A stretch of 47,960 nt of DNA from Firm-13 sp964617375 (GTDB lineage: Bacteria; Bacillota; Clostridia; Saccharofermentanales; Saccharofermentanaceae): the NCBI GenBank assembly GCA_964617375.1, contig CAZTXQ010000019.1, positions 1 through 47,960 of the forward strand, written 5' to 3'. Every line of letters starts with the position of its first letter. Positions within the stretch are counted from its first letter, which is position 1. Under the pieces are notes generated by a model. The model was not told where the DNA came from. It did not search any database and saw only the letters and a program-made list of their open reading frames with translations. This document shows, in pieces, positions 26,464-35,029 of the stretch. The translations under genes and the position numbers were made by a program.

Positions 26464-27914
26464 AGCTGCCGGAAGCGTTCGTAAGACGCATGGACGAGTA
26501 TTTTCTGGAACATCCCGAACTGGATTCGGAAGGATTTTACCGGAGTTTCGACGGGGCTCTCCATTACGGGATCCGGATTAACCGCCTTAAAGTGAAGCCG
26601 TCGGAATATCCGTCGGTTCTTTCTCAATTGCCCGGTAATTCGTCATCCGTCCCGTGGTGCACGGAGGGCTTCTACGTGTCCGAAACACCGTCCGGAAAAG
26701 ATCCGTACTACCATGCGGGCGTGTATTACATCCAGGAGCCGAGCGCCATGCTGCCGGCCGAAGTACTCGCTGCGGTGCCGGGTGAGAAGATTCTGGATCT
26801 TTGTGCCGCCCCCGGCGGAAAAGCAACCCGGATCGGCGCTGATTTGAATGGCGAGGGCTTACTGATCGCCAACGAAATTTCAGAAGAACGTTCGAGGGCC
26901 CTGCTCCGGAATATCGAATTATTCGGCATCGGAAATGCCGTTATCACGAATGAGAAGCCCGAAAGGCTGGCCGAACGTTTTCCTTCGTATTTTGACCGGA
27001 TCCTGATTGACGCTCCCTGTTCCGGAGAAGGAATGTTCCGGCGCGATAAGAATGCCGTGAGAAGCTGGGAGCGCTTCGGCCCCGCCTCCTGCGAAGTCAT
27101 GCAGAGAGAAATCCTTGCCTCGGCTCACAGAATGCTCGTTCCGGGCGGGCATATCGTCTATTCGACCTGTACCTTCGGTACCTCGGAAAACGAAGACATG
27201 ATCGACTGGTTTCTCGAAAACTACCCGGAATACGACGTTGTTCTACACCCGGAAATGAAGGGTGTCTCTTTTTCGGGCGGCAAATCCTTTAGCGGTTCCA
27301 TGCGAATCTGGCCGCAGCTGAGCAGGGGAGACGGTCATTTCTGCGTTCATCTGAAAAAGCGGGAGAGTGCCGGGCGATTCGTATTAGCGCCGGCGGCGGA
27401 TAAGAAGCGGAAGGTCGACGCGTCTAAGCTCTATTCGGTCAGAACGGCCGCAGAAGCCCTCCATTCGTTCTATGAGGGAATATTGACCGCGGAAGGCTAT
27501 TCGTCTTATAAGGCGAAGATAAACAGCCGATTTATGCTGAACGGAGATAAAATTCATCTGCTTCCCGTAGATATCGCCCTCTTTGACGGTCTTAAGGTCG
27601 TGAAAATGGGCGCGTTCCCCGGGGAAGTTGTGAAGACACAAAAGGGATTCATATTTAATCCATCGCATGCCCAGGCACTGATGCTCTCTTCCGAAGAGGT
27701 ACGCCCCGAGTGTATTCTGACTTTACATAGGGATGAGGATCGCCTTACCAGATATTTAAGAGGCGAGACCATTCTGCTGCGCGAAGATGAGATTGCTTCA
27801 CTGTCACCGAATTCTTATATACTCGTCACGGTCGACGGATACTCCGTAGGATGGGGCAAATCCGGCGGCGGATCGATCAAGAATCTATACCCGAAAGCAT
27901 GGAGATTGCAGTAG
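26460..27914 (+). CDS. rRNA (cytosine-C5) methyltransferase, NOL1/NOP2/Sun family, RsmF-like
   Basis: The enzyme methylates cytosine-C5 in RNA with S-adenosylmethionine. Motif I is DLCAAPGGK (113-121), motif IV is DAPCSGEG with Cys187 and motif VI is YSTCTF with Cys237, the two-cysteine pair of the RNA m5C family. After the catalytic domain (about 1-300) comes a C-terminal region (about 320-484) like the PUA-like RNA-binding domains of RsmF/YebU; in this group the target is usually 16S rRNA. The exact target base cannot be read here. It overlaps the M3 peptidase stop by 4 nt and ends 7 bp before rdgB. Confidence 0.92.
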   Translation: MKLPEAFVRRMDEYFLEHPELDSEGFYRSFDGALHYGIRINRLKVKPSEYPSVLSQLPGNSSSVPWCTEGFYVSETPSGKDPYYHAGVYYIQEPSAMLPAEVLAAVPGEKILDLCAAPGGKATRIGADLNGEGLLIANEISEERSRALLRNIELFGIGNAVITNEKPERLAERFPSYFDRILIDAPCSGEGMFRRDKNAVRSWERFGPASCEVMQREILASAHRMLVPGGHIVYSTCTFGTSENEDMIDWFLENYPEYDVVLHPEMKGVSFSGGKSFSGSMRIWPQLSRGDGHFCVHLKKRESAGRFVLAPAADKKRKVDASKLYSVRTAAEALHSFYEGILTAEGYSSYKAKINSRFMLNGDKIHLLPVDIALFDGLKVVKMGAFPGEVVKTQKGFIFNPSHAQALMLSSEEVRPECILTLHRDEDRLTRYLRGETILLREDEIASLSPNSYILVTVDGYSVGWGKSGGGSIKNLYPKAWRLQ

Positions 27915-27921
27915 GAGAAGC

Positions 27922-28521
27922 ATGGATACCGTTAAGAACTTTATTGTAGCGACAAAGAACAGGGACAAAGTATCCGAAATACAGGAAATACTGAGAGATC
28001 TTCCTTTTCATATTCTTACAATGACAGAAGCCGGCGTTGATGACGACATCGAGGAAAACGGCGAGACGTTCGAAGAGAATGCGCTTCTTAAAGCACTGGC
28101 CGTACACAAAAAGACGGGCGGCTATGTTATGGCGGACGATTCGGGTCTTGCAATCGATGCTTTAGGCGGAGCTCCGGGCATATACTCGGCACGTTTTATG
28201 GGTTCCGATTCTACGTATCAGGAGAAAATTGCCGCGCTATGGGAGCTTCTTAAGAATGTCCCTCCCGAAAAACGAACCGCTCATTTTATCTGTGCAATCG
28301 CGGTAGTGCGGCCTGACGGCAGCTTCTTTACCGTAAGGGAGAGCATGGACGGTATTCTATACGACCGCATCGTCGGCGATAACGGATTCGGATACGATCC
28401 TGTGTTTTATCTGCCGGAGCGGGGGCTTACGACAGCGCAGCTTCCACCCGAGGAAAAGAACCGTATCAGTCATAGGGGAAAAGCTTTGCGAGCAATGCTT
28501 GCAGAACTCCAAAATACATGA
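27922..28521 (+). CDS. rdgB: XTP/dITP diphosphatase (HAM1/RdgB family)
   Basis: It hydrolyses ITP, dITP and XTP to monophosphates and so keeps damaged purines out of nucleic acids. Family motifs in order: ATKNRDKVSEI (10-20), GETFEENALLKA, ADDSGLAIDALGGAPG, GDNGFGYDPVF and SHRGKAL near the end. The length of 199 is typical. The SD is AGGAGAAG just before the ATG. It is the last gene of the argS group. Confidence 0.95.
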   Translation: MDTVKNFIVATKNRDKVSEIQEILRDLPFHILTMTEAGVDDDIEENGETFEENALLKALAVHKKTGGYVMADDSGLAIDALGGAPGIYSARFMGSDSTYQEKIAALWELLKNVPPEKRTAHFICAIAVVRPDGSFFTVRESMDGILYDRIVGDNGFGYDPVFYLPERGLTTAQLPPEEKNRISHRGKALRAMLAELQNT

Positions 28522-28527
28522 TATAGT
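28498..28527 (+). promoter_or_regulatory. Promoter of the pheB-hom pair
   Basis: TTGCAG (28498-28503), an 18 bp spacer and TATAGT (28522-28527) with an upstream TG (extended -10). It overlaps the last codons of rdgB. Confidence 0.5.
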
Positions 28528-28619
28528 ATCCGAAAAGAACAGTTGTATCCACAGGGCGGACAGTTTTCGCCGCATGAGATGGGTTAAATTCTGTCGGATA
28601 TCATTACGGAGGCCTTGAA

Positions 28620-29063
28620 ATGGCTCAAAACAATGACTACTTTTTGGTTAAAGCCGATGTGTTGCCGGAAGTCTTTGTAAAAGTAATGGATGTGAAAAGG
28701 CTTTTGAATTCGGGCAAGGCTAAATCCGTCAACGAAGCCGTACAGAAAGTTGGACTCTCACGCAGCGCATACTATAAGTACAAGGATGCCGTAATGCCTT
28801 TTTACGAGACCAGTAAGGGCAAGCTTGTGACGCTGATCATTGCTGTCGAGAATTTTCCGGGCATACTCTCCGGAATTATTCAGTGCGTTGCATTTGCCAA
28901 AGGAAATATCTTAACGATTAACCAGAACATCCCGATCAACGGACTGGCGGATGTTTCCATATCGATGGAAACAGACCTGATGGTCAAATCGATCGATCTC
29001 TTGCTGGCCGATGTCGGCAAGATACCCGGTGTAAGGTCGTGCAGGATATTGGCCCGCGAGTAA
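28620..29063 (+). CDS. pheB: ACT-domain regulatory protein, PheB/UPF0735 family
   Basis: This 147-residue protein has an N-terminal helix-turn-helix-like part (about 20-60; SVNEAVQKVGLSRSAYYKYK) and an ACT domain (about 70-147; VTLIIAVENFPGILSGIIQ), the fold that binds amino acids in allosteric control. A GGAGG SD precedes the ATG. It lies 35 bp upstream of homoserine dehydrogenase, a common arrangement in Firmicutes. The likely role is sensing an aspartate-family or aromatic amino acid; the ligand is not known. Confidence 0.88.
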   Translation: MAQNNDYFLVKADVLPEVFVKVMDVKRLLNSGKAKSVNEAVQKVGLSRSAYYKYKDAVMPFYETSKGKLVTLIIAVENFPGILSGIIQCVAFAKGNILTINQNIPINGLADVSISMETDLMVKSIDLLLADVGKIPGVRSCRILARE

Positions 29064-29098
29064 GATAAAACTATGAACGGTTTGGGGGAGGAACATAC

Positions 29099-30331
29099 AT
29101 GATTCATGCAGCAATTCTGGGGTTCGGTGTTGTCGGTTCAGGTGTAGCCGAAGTCATGAAAATGAACGAGAAGCAACTTGAGCAGCACCTGGGAGAACCG
29201 ATTCAAGTAAAGAAAATACTGGATATACGGGATTTTACCGGCAATCCTTTTGAAGAGCTTTTCACAAAGAATGCAGATGACATTTTTGAAGATCCGGATA
29301 TCACAGTGGTTGCCGAAACTATCGGCGGCGTGGGCATTGCATATGAATTCACGAAGAGGGCGCTTTCCAAAGGGAAATCCGTCGTAACCTCGAACAAAGA
29401 GCTTGTGGCCAAGCACGGTGTCGAGCTTATGCAGCTTGCGAGCATGAATCACTGCATCTATCTCTTTGAGGCGTCGGTCGGCGGAGGAATCCCGATTATC
29501 AGACCGCTTCACCGCTGTCTTGCGGCGAACCGTATCTCGAAGATTTCGGCAATCATCAACGGAACCACCAACTATATCCTTACGCAGATGACGGAAAGCG
29601 GTGCGGACTTCCATACTGCTTTGTCCGAAGCGCAGGCCAGAGGTTATGCGGAACGCAATCCGAGCACAGATATCGACGGGATCGACGCGGCCCGGAAGAT
29701 CTCCATACTTGCCAGTATTATTATGAACGGAGCCTATGTGGATTCCGAGTTCATACATACGGAAGGAATCTCCGCGGTAACGCAGGAAGATATCGCATAT
29801 GCCCGGGCTCTCGGCGGCAAGGTTAAGCTTCTTGCGATTTTCCGTCATCCCGAAGAAGGCGAGAACAGTGCGATCGTAGCGCCGCATATCATTTCATCCG
29901 ATGATCCGATCTGTGTTGCAAGCGGTGTTTTCAATGCGATATCGGTCAGGGGAAACGCAATCGGTGACGTAATGTTTTACGGACAGGGCGCCGGTAAATT
30001 TGCAACGGCGTCGGCTGTAGTCGGCGATATTCTCGATGCGGCCCTTCATCACGACCGTTCGGCGCACATTACGACCTGGTTTAAAGCCGATGAGCCGATT
30101 GTGGCTCCGCACGGGAAATCCGCGGTTAAGGCCTTGATTCGGCTACCCAGGGATTACGACGAATCCATCCTCGATAAGGCTCTTCCGGGCATAGAGAGAC
30201 AGAAGATCGACCGTGTCATCGAGAGCGAAGATGCGTATCTGATCGGAACGGACGGTCTTCTTAAAGAAGATGTTCTGGCTCAGGGAACCGCTCAAATACC
30301 GGGACTGATCCGTTCGATCCGAATCTATTAA
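29099..30331 (+). CDS. hom: Homoserine dehydrogenase
   Basis: It reduces aspartate semialdehyde to homoserine, the branch point to threonine and methionine. The NAD(P)-binding GFGVVGSG (8-15), Lys100 in TSNKELVA, NGTTNYIL (154-161) and the catalytic DIDGIDAARK (191-200) are present. At 410 residues the C-terminal 70 would hold an ACT domain, but this part is divergent and only loosely fits one. The upstream ACT-domain gene may help regulate it. GGGGGAGG precedes the ATG. Confidence 0.94.
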   Translation: MIHAAILGFGVVGSGVAEVMKMNEKQLEQHLGEPIQVKKILDIRDFTGNPFEELFTKNADDIFEDPDITVVAETIGGVGIAYEFTKRALSKGKSVVTSNKELVAKHGVELMQLASMNHCIYLFEASVGGGIPIIRPLHRCLAANRISKISAIINGTTNYILTQMTESGADFHTALSEAQARGYAERNPSTDIDGIDAARKISILASIIMNGAYVDSEFIHTEGISAVTQEDIAYARALGGKVKLLAIFRHPEEGENSAIVAPHIISSDDPICVASGVFNAISVRGNAIGDVMFYGQGAGKFATASAVVGDILDAALHHDRSAHITTWFKADEPIVAPHGKSAVKALIRLPRDYDESILDKALPGIERQKIDRVIESEDAYLIGTDGLLKEDVLAQGTAQIPGLIRSIRIY

Positions 30332-30395
30332 CGCGCGGCAAAGACAAGGGTTATGAATCCGGACCTGACCTCCGGGATCCAGTAAAAAGTATGAC

Positions 30396-30432
30396 AAAAG
30401 GCGTCCGGAAAAATCATTTCCGGACGCCTTTT
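30396..30432. terminator. Bidirectional terminator between hom and the glutamine synthetase gene
   Basis: A perfect 15 bp inverted repeat (30396-30410 with 30418-30432) around a 7-base loop, with A and T runs at its two ends. It can stop transcription from both converging genes. Confidence 0.88.
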
Positions 30433-30457
30433 CGTTTATCCCGGAAAAATCGGAGAA

Positions 30458-32368
30458 TCAGATCTGATTCTGGCAGTACTGCGTATACCGGGTCAGAAGC
30501 TCTGTCTGAAGCTTGTTCATCTTAATCTGGAGCTTGGACAGTTCTTTTAAGTTTTTCGCGTCGATGGCCAGACGGATTTCGGTAAACACCGATACATAAT
30601 CCTGTGTATCCTTTGCAAGATCATTTCGGATCTTGTCGATCTCATTCCATGTTGCTTCGTCGTAGGCACTTGACTTGTTGTGGAGCGGCACGATCTCCTT
30701 GATCTGTGCAAGATGTTCGGGGATAATCCTTTCGGAAAGTTCAAGTTCCCATGTGTTGAGCATGGCCCTCGCATAGGAAGCAAAAAGATTGTCGTTGAAA
30801 ACGCCGCCTGCGCAGAGTACCGACACAAGATGGTCGTCATGCAGGAGTGTACGTAAAGACTCATACACCGTTGCGGGAGGGGTTCCGAAAAGTTTGTCTC
30901 TTTCCTTGTCGGAATAGGTCGCGAAAATATCATCTTCGGAGCGGTACATCCGGTCCTTGTCGAGATACTCGCTTTCCGTGCCGCAGTCTTTGCTGAAATC
31001 CGCTTCGAGTTCTTTCGGGGTATGCCCGGAAGAGACGGCATAACGAATTCCGTCGAGCATGCACTGATAGGAGGCCGCAAGGCACAGATACGTATTCGTG
31101 TGCGGATTCGGAGACCGCACTTCAAACCTGGTCTGAGCCGAGCTGTCGAGGTTCCGGATCAGACCGAGAAGAACCGTTCTGTTTCTGGACGGCGTATCGA
31201 TGTTCTTGCCGAGCGAAGCGACCGGATGCGTCGGCGCTTCAAAACCCGGCTGAAGGCGGCGAAAACTGTCATTTGTAACGGAGATGAAAGGATTTATAAG
31301 CGAATAATGCTTCATAAATCCGAACAGAGCGCCCCATCCGATCACCCCGAGATAATCGGATGTCATGTCGGCCGGCTTGAACAGATTGACCTTTCTGCCG
31401 TCGTGTAAATAAGCCACGGCGTTCATGTGCGTGTGTTCGCCGCTTCCTGCGACACCCGGCAAGGGTTTCGCGGAAAAACTTACATCCAGACCGTGCAGAC
31501 GAAAGACTTCCTTGATCAGAATACGCGCATTGATCTCATAATCCGATGCCTGCAGTGCCGAGGCGTATCTCCAGTCGACTTCCAGCTGCTCCATGATATT
31601 GTGGAAATCTCCCTGACCGGAAAGGTGTGCTTTGATGCCGCCGACTTCCTTATGCCCCATCTCCGGCTGAAAACCGTACATTTCCATCAGAATAACGGCC
31701 TGTTCGAGAGCTGTGCGGACGACACCCTTGGTCCTTTTCCAGTATTGTTCCTTAAGGCTCTCCGAAACGGAGAGTCTTGCCATGCTGATCTTCTCGTCCG
31801 GCGAACTGACCCAGAACTCAAGTTCTGTGGCCGTCGGAAGTTCGACACGGTCAAGGCTTGAAAAATGAAATCCCAGTTCCTCGCATATCAGCGGATTCTT
31901 TTCGAGAATTGAGGTGATTTCGGCAGAAAACCGTTCGGTGGCGCGCTTCAGAATGGAACGCGAGCAGACTTTCGAGCCGTTATGTACCAGAAAGGATGGA
32001 ATGCGCAGTGTTCCGATCGGTTTCTCGGTAATCGCATCCTGATGCTCATAATTGTAATCGATGAACCAGACAACATTTAAATCCGGCTCAAAATCGACGC
32101 GTCCGTCATTTAAGGTGGCGATGCCGGGTAGCACGACGGACGAACCGTCGGTCTGTACCATAAATCCGCTCAAATATTCGTCAATGCTGTCAAGGAAAAG
32201 AGAAATCGGAATCTTCTCGTCCGTGTCGTTGCCCGCAAGGTCGATTCCGACAAAGGATACGAATTTAATCTCGGGATGACTTCCGAGAAGACGGATCAGT
32301 TCTTCCGCATTGTGACAGCTGACGGGGAGAGTATAGAGCAAATCCGGATTAACTTTGAAGGATACCAT
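30458..32368 (-). CDS. glnA: Glutamine synthetase family protein (long form)
   Basis: It joins ammonia to glutamate using ATP. Seen: the metal-binding TELEF (181-185), the GSGEHTH loop (308-314), NPF...SFRRLQPGFEAP around 359-379 with Arg371, and SRNRT near 394-398. At 636 residues it is much longer than GS-I (about 450); the excess lies in an extended N-terminal part and about 150 C-terminal residues that are mostly helical. The GS-III form is longer and has different motifs. Clostridial GS proteins of this size exist. I cannot show that it uses glutamate rather than a related substrate. It is transcribed divergently from the sensor operon. Confidence 0.85.
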   Translation of the reverse strand: MVSFKVNPDLLYTLPVSCHNAEELIRLLGSHPEIKFVSFVGIDLAGNDTDEKIPISLFLDSIDEYLSGFMVQTDGSSVVLPGIATLNDGRVDFEPDLNVVWFIDYNYEHQDAITEKPIGTLRIPSFLVHNGSKVCSRSILKRATERFSAEITSILEKNPLICEELGFHFSSLDRVELPTATELEFWVSSPDEKISMARLSVSESLKEQYWKRTKGVVRTALEQAVILMEMYGFQPEMGHKEVGGIKAHLSGQGDFHNIMEQLEVDWRYASALQASDYEINARILIKEVFRLHGLDVSFSAKPLPGVAGSGEHTHMNAVAYLHDGRKVNLFKPADMTSDYLGVIGWGALFGFMKHYSLINPFISVTNDSFRRLQPGFEAPTHPVASLGKNIDTPSRNRTVLLGLIRNLDSSAQTRFEVRSPNPHTNTYLCLAASYQCMLDGIRYAVSSGHTPKELEADFSKDCGTESEYLDKDRMYRSEDDIFATYSDKERDKLFGTPPATVYESLRTLLHDDHLVSVLCAGGVFNDNLFASYARAMLNTWELELSERIIPEHLAQIKEIVPLHNKSSAYDEATWNEIDKIRNDLAKDTQDYVSVFTEIRLAIDAKNLKELSKLQIKMNKLQTELLTRYTQYCQNQI

Positions 32369-32410
32369 ACATAGGCACCTGCCTTTCTAGAATTTACTTT
32401 ACTAAATCCA

Positions 32411-32419
32411 ATTATACCA
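32411..32419 (-). promoter_or_regulatory. Extended -10 promoter of the glutamine synthetase gene
   Basis: On the minus strand TGGTATAAT (TATAAT at 32416-32411) is a perfect extended -10. The weak -35 lies inside the divergent promoter for the sensor operon, so the two overlap. Confidence 0.5.
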
Positions 32420-32420
32420 T

Positions 32421-32449
32421 TTGCCGTCCTTCATTCGCAGCTATATAAT
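32421..32449 (+). promoter_or_regulatory. Promoter of the redox-sensor operon
   Basis: TTGCCG (32421-32426), a 17 bp spacer and a perfect TATAAT (32444-32449). A GGGGAGG SD follows before the ATG at 32501. Confidence 0.65.
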
Positions 32450-32500
32450 AATTGCATAATATATTTCGCCGGAAATTTCGGCGAAATCGGGGAGGTTCCC

Positions 32501-32851
32501 ATGATTCTTAGCAAATGCGCCGAATTACTTAAAGCACAGATTGTTGTTCCGGCAGGAAATCTGGATCTGGACGTTCTTGTTGCCTGCGGATCGGATCTGA
32601 TGAGTGATGTTATGGCTTTTTCCTGCGCGACCAATCAGATGCTGCTGACCGGGCTTGTCAATCCACAAACGATCCGTACGGCAGAAATGATGGATGTACG
32701 TGCAATTGTTTTCGTGAGAGGCAAGATGCCGGATCAGATGATGTGCGATCTGGCTGACGAGAAAGGGATTGCTCTTCTTTCAACTCCGCTTCCGATGTTC
32801 ACAAGTTGCGGGCTTTTACATGAAGCCGGCGTCCGCGGGAAGGGAGAATAG
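32501..32851 (+). CDS. DRTGG-domain-like small regulatory protein
   Basis: This 116-residue protein resembles the small DRTGG-domain proteins of clostridial hydrogenase-linked clusters: an N-terminal CAELLKAQIV part, a central SDLMSDVMAFS, a region of alternating strands and helices (TAEMMDVRAIVFV) and a GIALLSTPLPMFTSCGLL end. The DRTGG sequence itself is not conserved here. It is cytoplasmic. It heads the operon from a strong promoter, and its stop lies 2 bp before the proposed start of the ATPase gene. The role is unknown; a second DRTGG-like gene lies at 34675. Confidence 0.7.
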   Translation: MILSKCAELLKAQIVVPAGNLDLDVLVACGSDLMSDVMAFSCATNQMLLTGLVNPQTIRTAEMMDVRAIVFVRGKMPDQMMCDLADEKGIALLSTPLPMFTSCGLLHEAGVRGKGE

Positions 32852-32853
32852 TT

Positions 32854-33273
32854 ATAGACCAGTTAATAAGGCAGTATCCGATACTCGATAACGATTTTAC
32901 GCACGCGGGTGAAGCATCCAGCAATATGAAGAAGACACTGACGAAGCTTGGTGTTAAGCCCGAGTCGATAAAACGTGCCGCGATTGCAATGTACGAGGCC
33001 GAGATCAATGCGGTTATTCACGGTCACGGCGGCATGGCGGTTGTCACGATATTTCCCGATTCGGTCAAGATTGAGATAATCGATCACGGTCCCGGGATAC
33101 CCGATGTTGATCAGGCTATGCGGGAAGGGTTCTCAACGGCTCCGGATGCCGCACGCGAGATGGGTTTCGGTGCGGGAATGGGGCTTCCGAATATGCGGAA
33201 GCATGCCGATAATCTTGAAATTGATACGAAAGTCGGGGAAGGTACCAAAGTAACCATGTACATTAAGTTTTGA
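32854..33273 (+). CDS. HATPase-domain protein, anti-sigma/RsbW-like, with an apparent non-AUG start
   Basis: A GHKL ATPase of 139 residues: N-box Glu-Ala-Glu-Ile-Asn52, the Asp77-containing IIDHGPGIPD, and a GMGLPNM lid. Relatives are serine kinases that act on anti-sigma antagonists. The first ATG is at 32926, but the frame is open upstream to the preceding stop (32849-32851), and the conserved helix GEASSNMKKTL, which I expect in the family, begins before that ATG. The only upstream start is an ATA at 32854 (a GTT precedes it), with AGGGAG at 32841-32846 and a spacing of 7. I therefore place the start there. It follows the DRTGG gene by 2 bp. Confidence 0.8.
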   Translation: MDQLIRQYPILDNDFTHAGEASSNMKKTLTKLGVKPESIKRAAIAMYEAEINAVIHGHGGMAVVTIFPDSVKIEIIDHGPGIPDVDQAMREGFSTAPDAAREMGFGAGMGLPNMRKHADNLEIDTKVGEGTKVTMYIKF

Positions 33274-33295
33274 TTCATATCTTCAGGTGATAAAT

Positions 33296-34648
33296 ATGGG
33301 GAAACTTCACAGCGTAGCGCTTAATCGGGATTTGTGTGTCGGTTGTACAAACTGTATTAAAGGGTGCCCCACGGAAGCGATTCGCGTCCGTGAAGGTAAG
33401 GCATCCATCGACGAGAAGCGCTGCATCGATTGCGGCGAGTGTATACGGATCTGCCCTCACCATGCAAAAGGGGCGGTGACGGATCAATTGCCCGATCTTG
33501 CCAAACCGCATCCCGGGATTCTGTATTCGGTTCTTATACCGCCGTCTTTTTACGCGCAGTTCGGCACGGCTGTATCGCGCCCGATGCTTATTAAAGCACT
33601 TTACTCGCTGGGTTTTGACTATGTTTATGAAGTGGCGCTCGGTGCGGCGGCATCTTCCCTGCGTACCAGAGAACTTCTTGAGGAGAAGAGGCGCTTAGCC
33701 GAAAGTCTCCCTCCGGAAGAAATATCCACCGTGTTTCCGATGATTTCTTCAGCCTGCCCCGTTGTCGTTCGGCTGATTCAGATGAAGTTCAAGGCTCTGA
33801 TACCGCATCTTGTACCGCTCGATGCGCCGATGGAGATCACCGCGCGCTTTGCCCGAGCCGACATTTCGGCGAGAAATAATCTTTCGCCCGACAAAATTAT
33901 CAATTACTTTATTTCTCCCTGTCCGTCGAAAAGATCGGCGGCCTTAAATCCGCTCGGGCAGAAGAAATCGGATGTTGATTTCGTACTCGGAATGCATGAG
34001 GTATATCCCGCGATACTAAACGTTCTTGAACACATGAAGGAGAATAACGGAATCACGTCATCCCTGCGCGATGACCGGTATGCGGATTATAACGGAATTC
34101 AATGGGCAGCAGCAGGCGGAGAGGCCCAGACACTCGGAACCGATAAGTATATGGCCGTTGACGGTATTCATAATGTGATCTCCATTTTGGAGGAGATCGA
34201 GAACGAGCACTTAAGCGATATTGAATTCGTCGAACCTTCCTGCTGCTTTGGCGGATGCATCGGAGGTCCGCTTGCCGTGGCAAATCCGTTTGCCGCCAGA
34301 GTACGAATGCGCAACGTAATCAGGAATGCCAGAGAAGAGCAGGAGAATTCTCCCGAAAAGTATCTGGATCCGGAAACGATGACCCCGCATTTATGGGACG
34401 TTCCTCTTCCGGAGAACAATTCCATGCGGCTCGATGAAGACATCGGTACGGCGCTGGGTAAATACAACAAGATGGAAGAGATCCTGGCGACGCTCCCCGG
34501 ACTCGACTGCGGCGCATGCGGAGCACCGACCTGTGCCGCGCTGGCCGAAGACATCGTTCAGGGGAACGCTCTTGAGACGGACTGTATCATCAAACTGAAA
34601 GAGCATATCCGGAAAGTTGCAAGAGAAATAAACACGCTGGATCTCTAA
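33296..34648 (+). CDS. [FeFe]-hydrogenase-like iron-sulfur protein, sensory type
   Basis: The 450 residues hold two [4Fe-4S] ferredoxin motifs (Cys14, 17, 20, 24 and 43, 46, 49, 53), a hydrogenase-like domain and a C-terminal Fe-S motif (Cys405, 408, 413 and 430). The three H-cluster loops can be read: L1 is SSACP with Cys154, L2 is SPCPSK with Cys209 and Lys212, and L3 is EPSCCFGGC with Cys317 and Cys321. All four ligand cysteines remain, but the proton-relay Cys of the usual TSCCP is Ala153, the same change reported for sensory HydS hydrogenases. The ATG at 33296 has AGGTGA upstream; an in-frame GTG at 33287 adds three residues. It should sense redox or H2 rather than turn H2 over. It sits in the operon core. 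Confidence 0.85.
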   Translation: MGKLHSVALNRDLCVGCTNCIKGCPTEAIRVREGKASIDEKRCIDCGECIRICPHHAKGAVTDQLPDLAKPHPGILYSVLIPPSFYAQFGTAVSRPMLIKALYSLGFDYVYEVALGAAASSLRTRELLEEKRRLAESLPPEEISTVFPMISSACPVVVRLIQMKFKALIPHLVPLDAPMEITARFARADISARNNLSPDKIINYFISPCPSKRSAALNPLGQKKSDVDFVLGMHEVYPAILNVLEHMKENNGITSSLRDDRYADYNGIQWAAAGGEAQTLGTDKYMAVDGIHNVISILEEIENEHLSDIEFVEPSCCFGGCIGGPLAVANPFAARVRMRNVIRNAREEQENSPEKYLDPETMTPHLWDVPLPENNSMRLDEDIGTALGKYNKMEEILATLPGLDCGACGAPTCAALAEDIVQGNALETDCIIKLKEHIRKVAREINTLDL

Positions 34649-34674
34649 TAATGAATTCTGGGGGAGTGAATAAT

Positions 34675-35025
34675 ATGACTAAGGCCTATCACGTCTCGGA
34701 TCTGGTGAAGGACCTGAATCTCAAAATTCTTACCGATATATATGAGGATCGTGAAATCACGACGGGCTATTGCTGCGATATGCTGAGCTGGGCGATGTCG
34801 AGATTAAGCGACACCTCCTGCTGGTTCACTATACTGAACAGTATGAATGTCATTGCGGTCGCATCCCTTTCCGGCTGCCCCGCAATTGTCCTTACGGAGA
34901 ATGTTCGAATGGAAGAGGACGTGCTGACAAAGGCAGCAGAGGAAAGGATACCGGTTCTGTCTTCGGACAGGAATACATATGAAAGTGCGGCAGATTTATC
35001 GGGCGCACTTCTCTGCCGCGGGTAA
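34675..35025 (+). CDS. Second DRTGG-domain-like protein
   Basis: This 116-residue protein resembles the product at 32501 in size and layout: MTKAYHVSDLVKDLNLKIL, a cysteine pair in YCCDML, TILNSMNVIAVASLSG, and a closing VLSSD segment. It is probably a paralogue. The ATG at 34675 has a GGGGGAG site; an ATG at 34651 lacks one. It ends 4 bp before the PHP start. I see no catalytic residues. Confidence 0.72.
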   Translation: MTKAYHVSDLVKDLNLKILTDIYEDREITTGYCCDMLSWAMSRLSDTSCWFTILNSMNVIAVASLSGCPAIVLTENVRMEEDVLTKAAEERIPVLSSDRNTYESAADLSGALLCRG

Positions 35026-35029
35026 CGTT

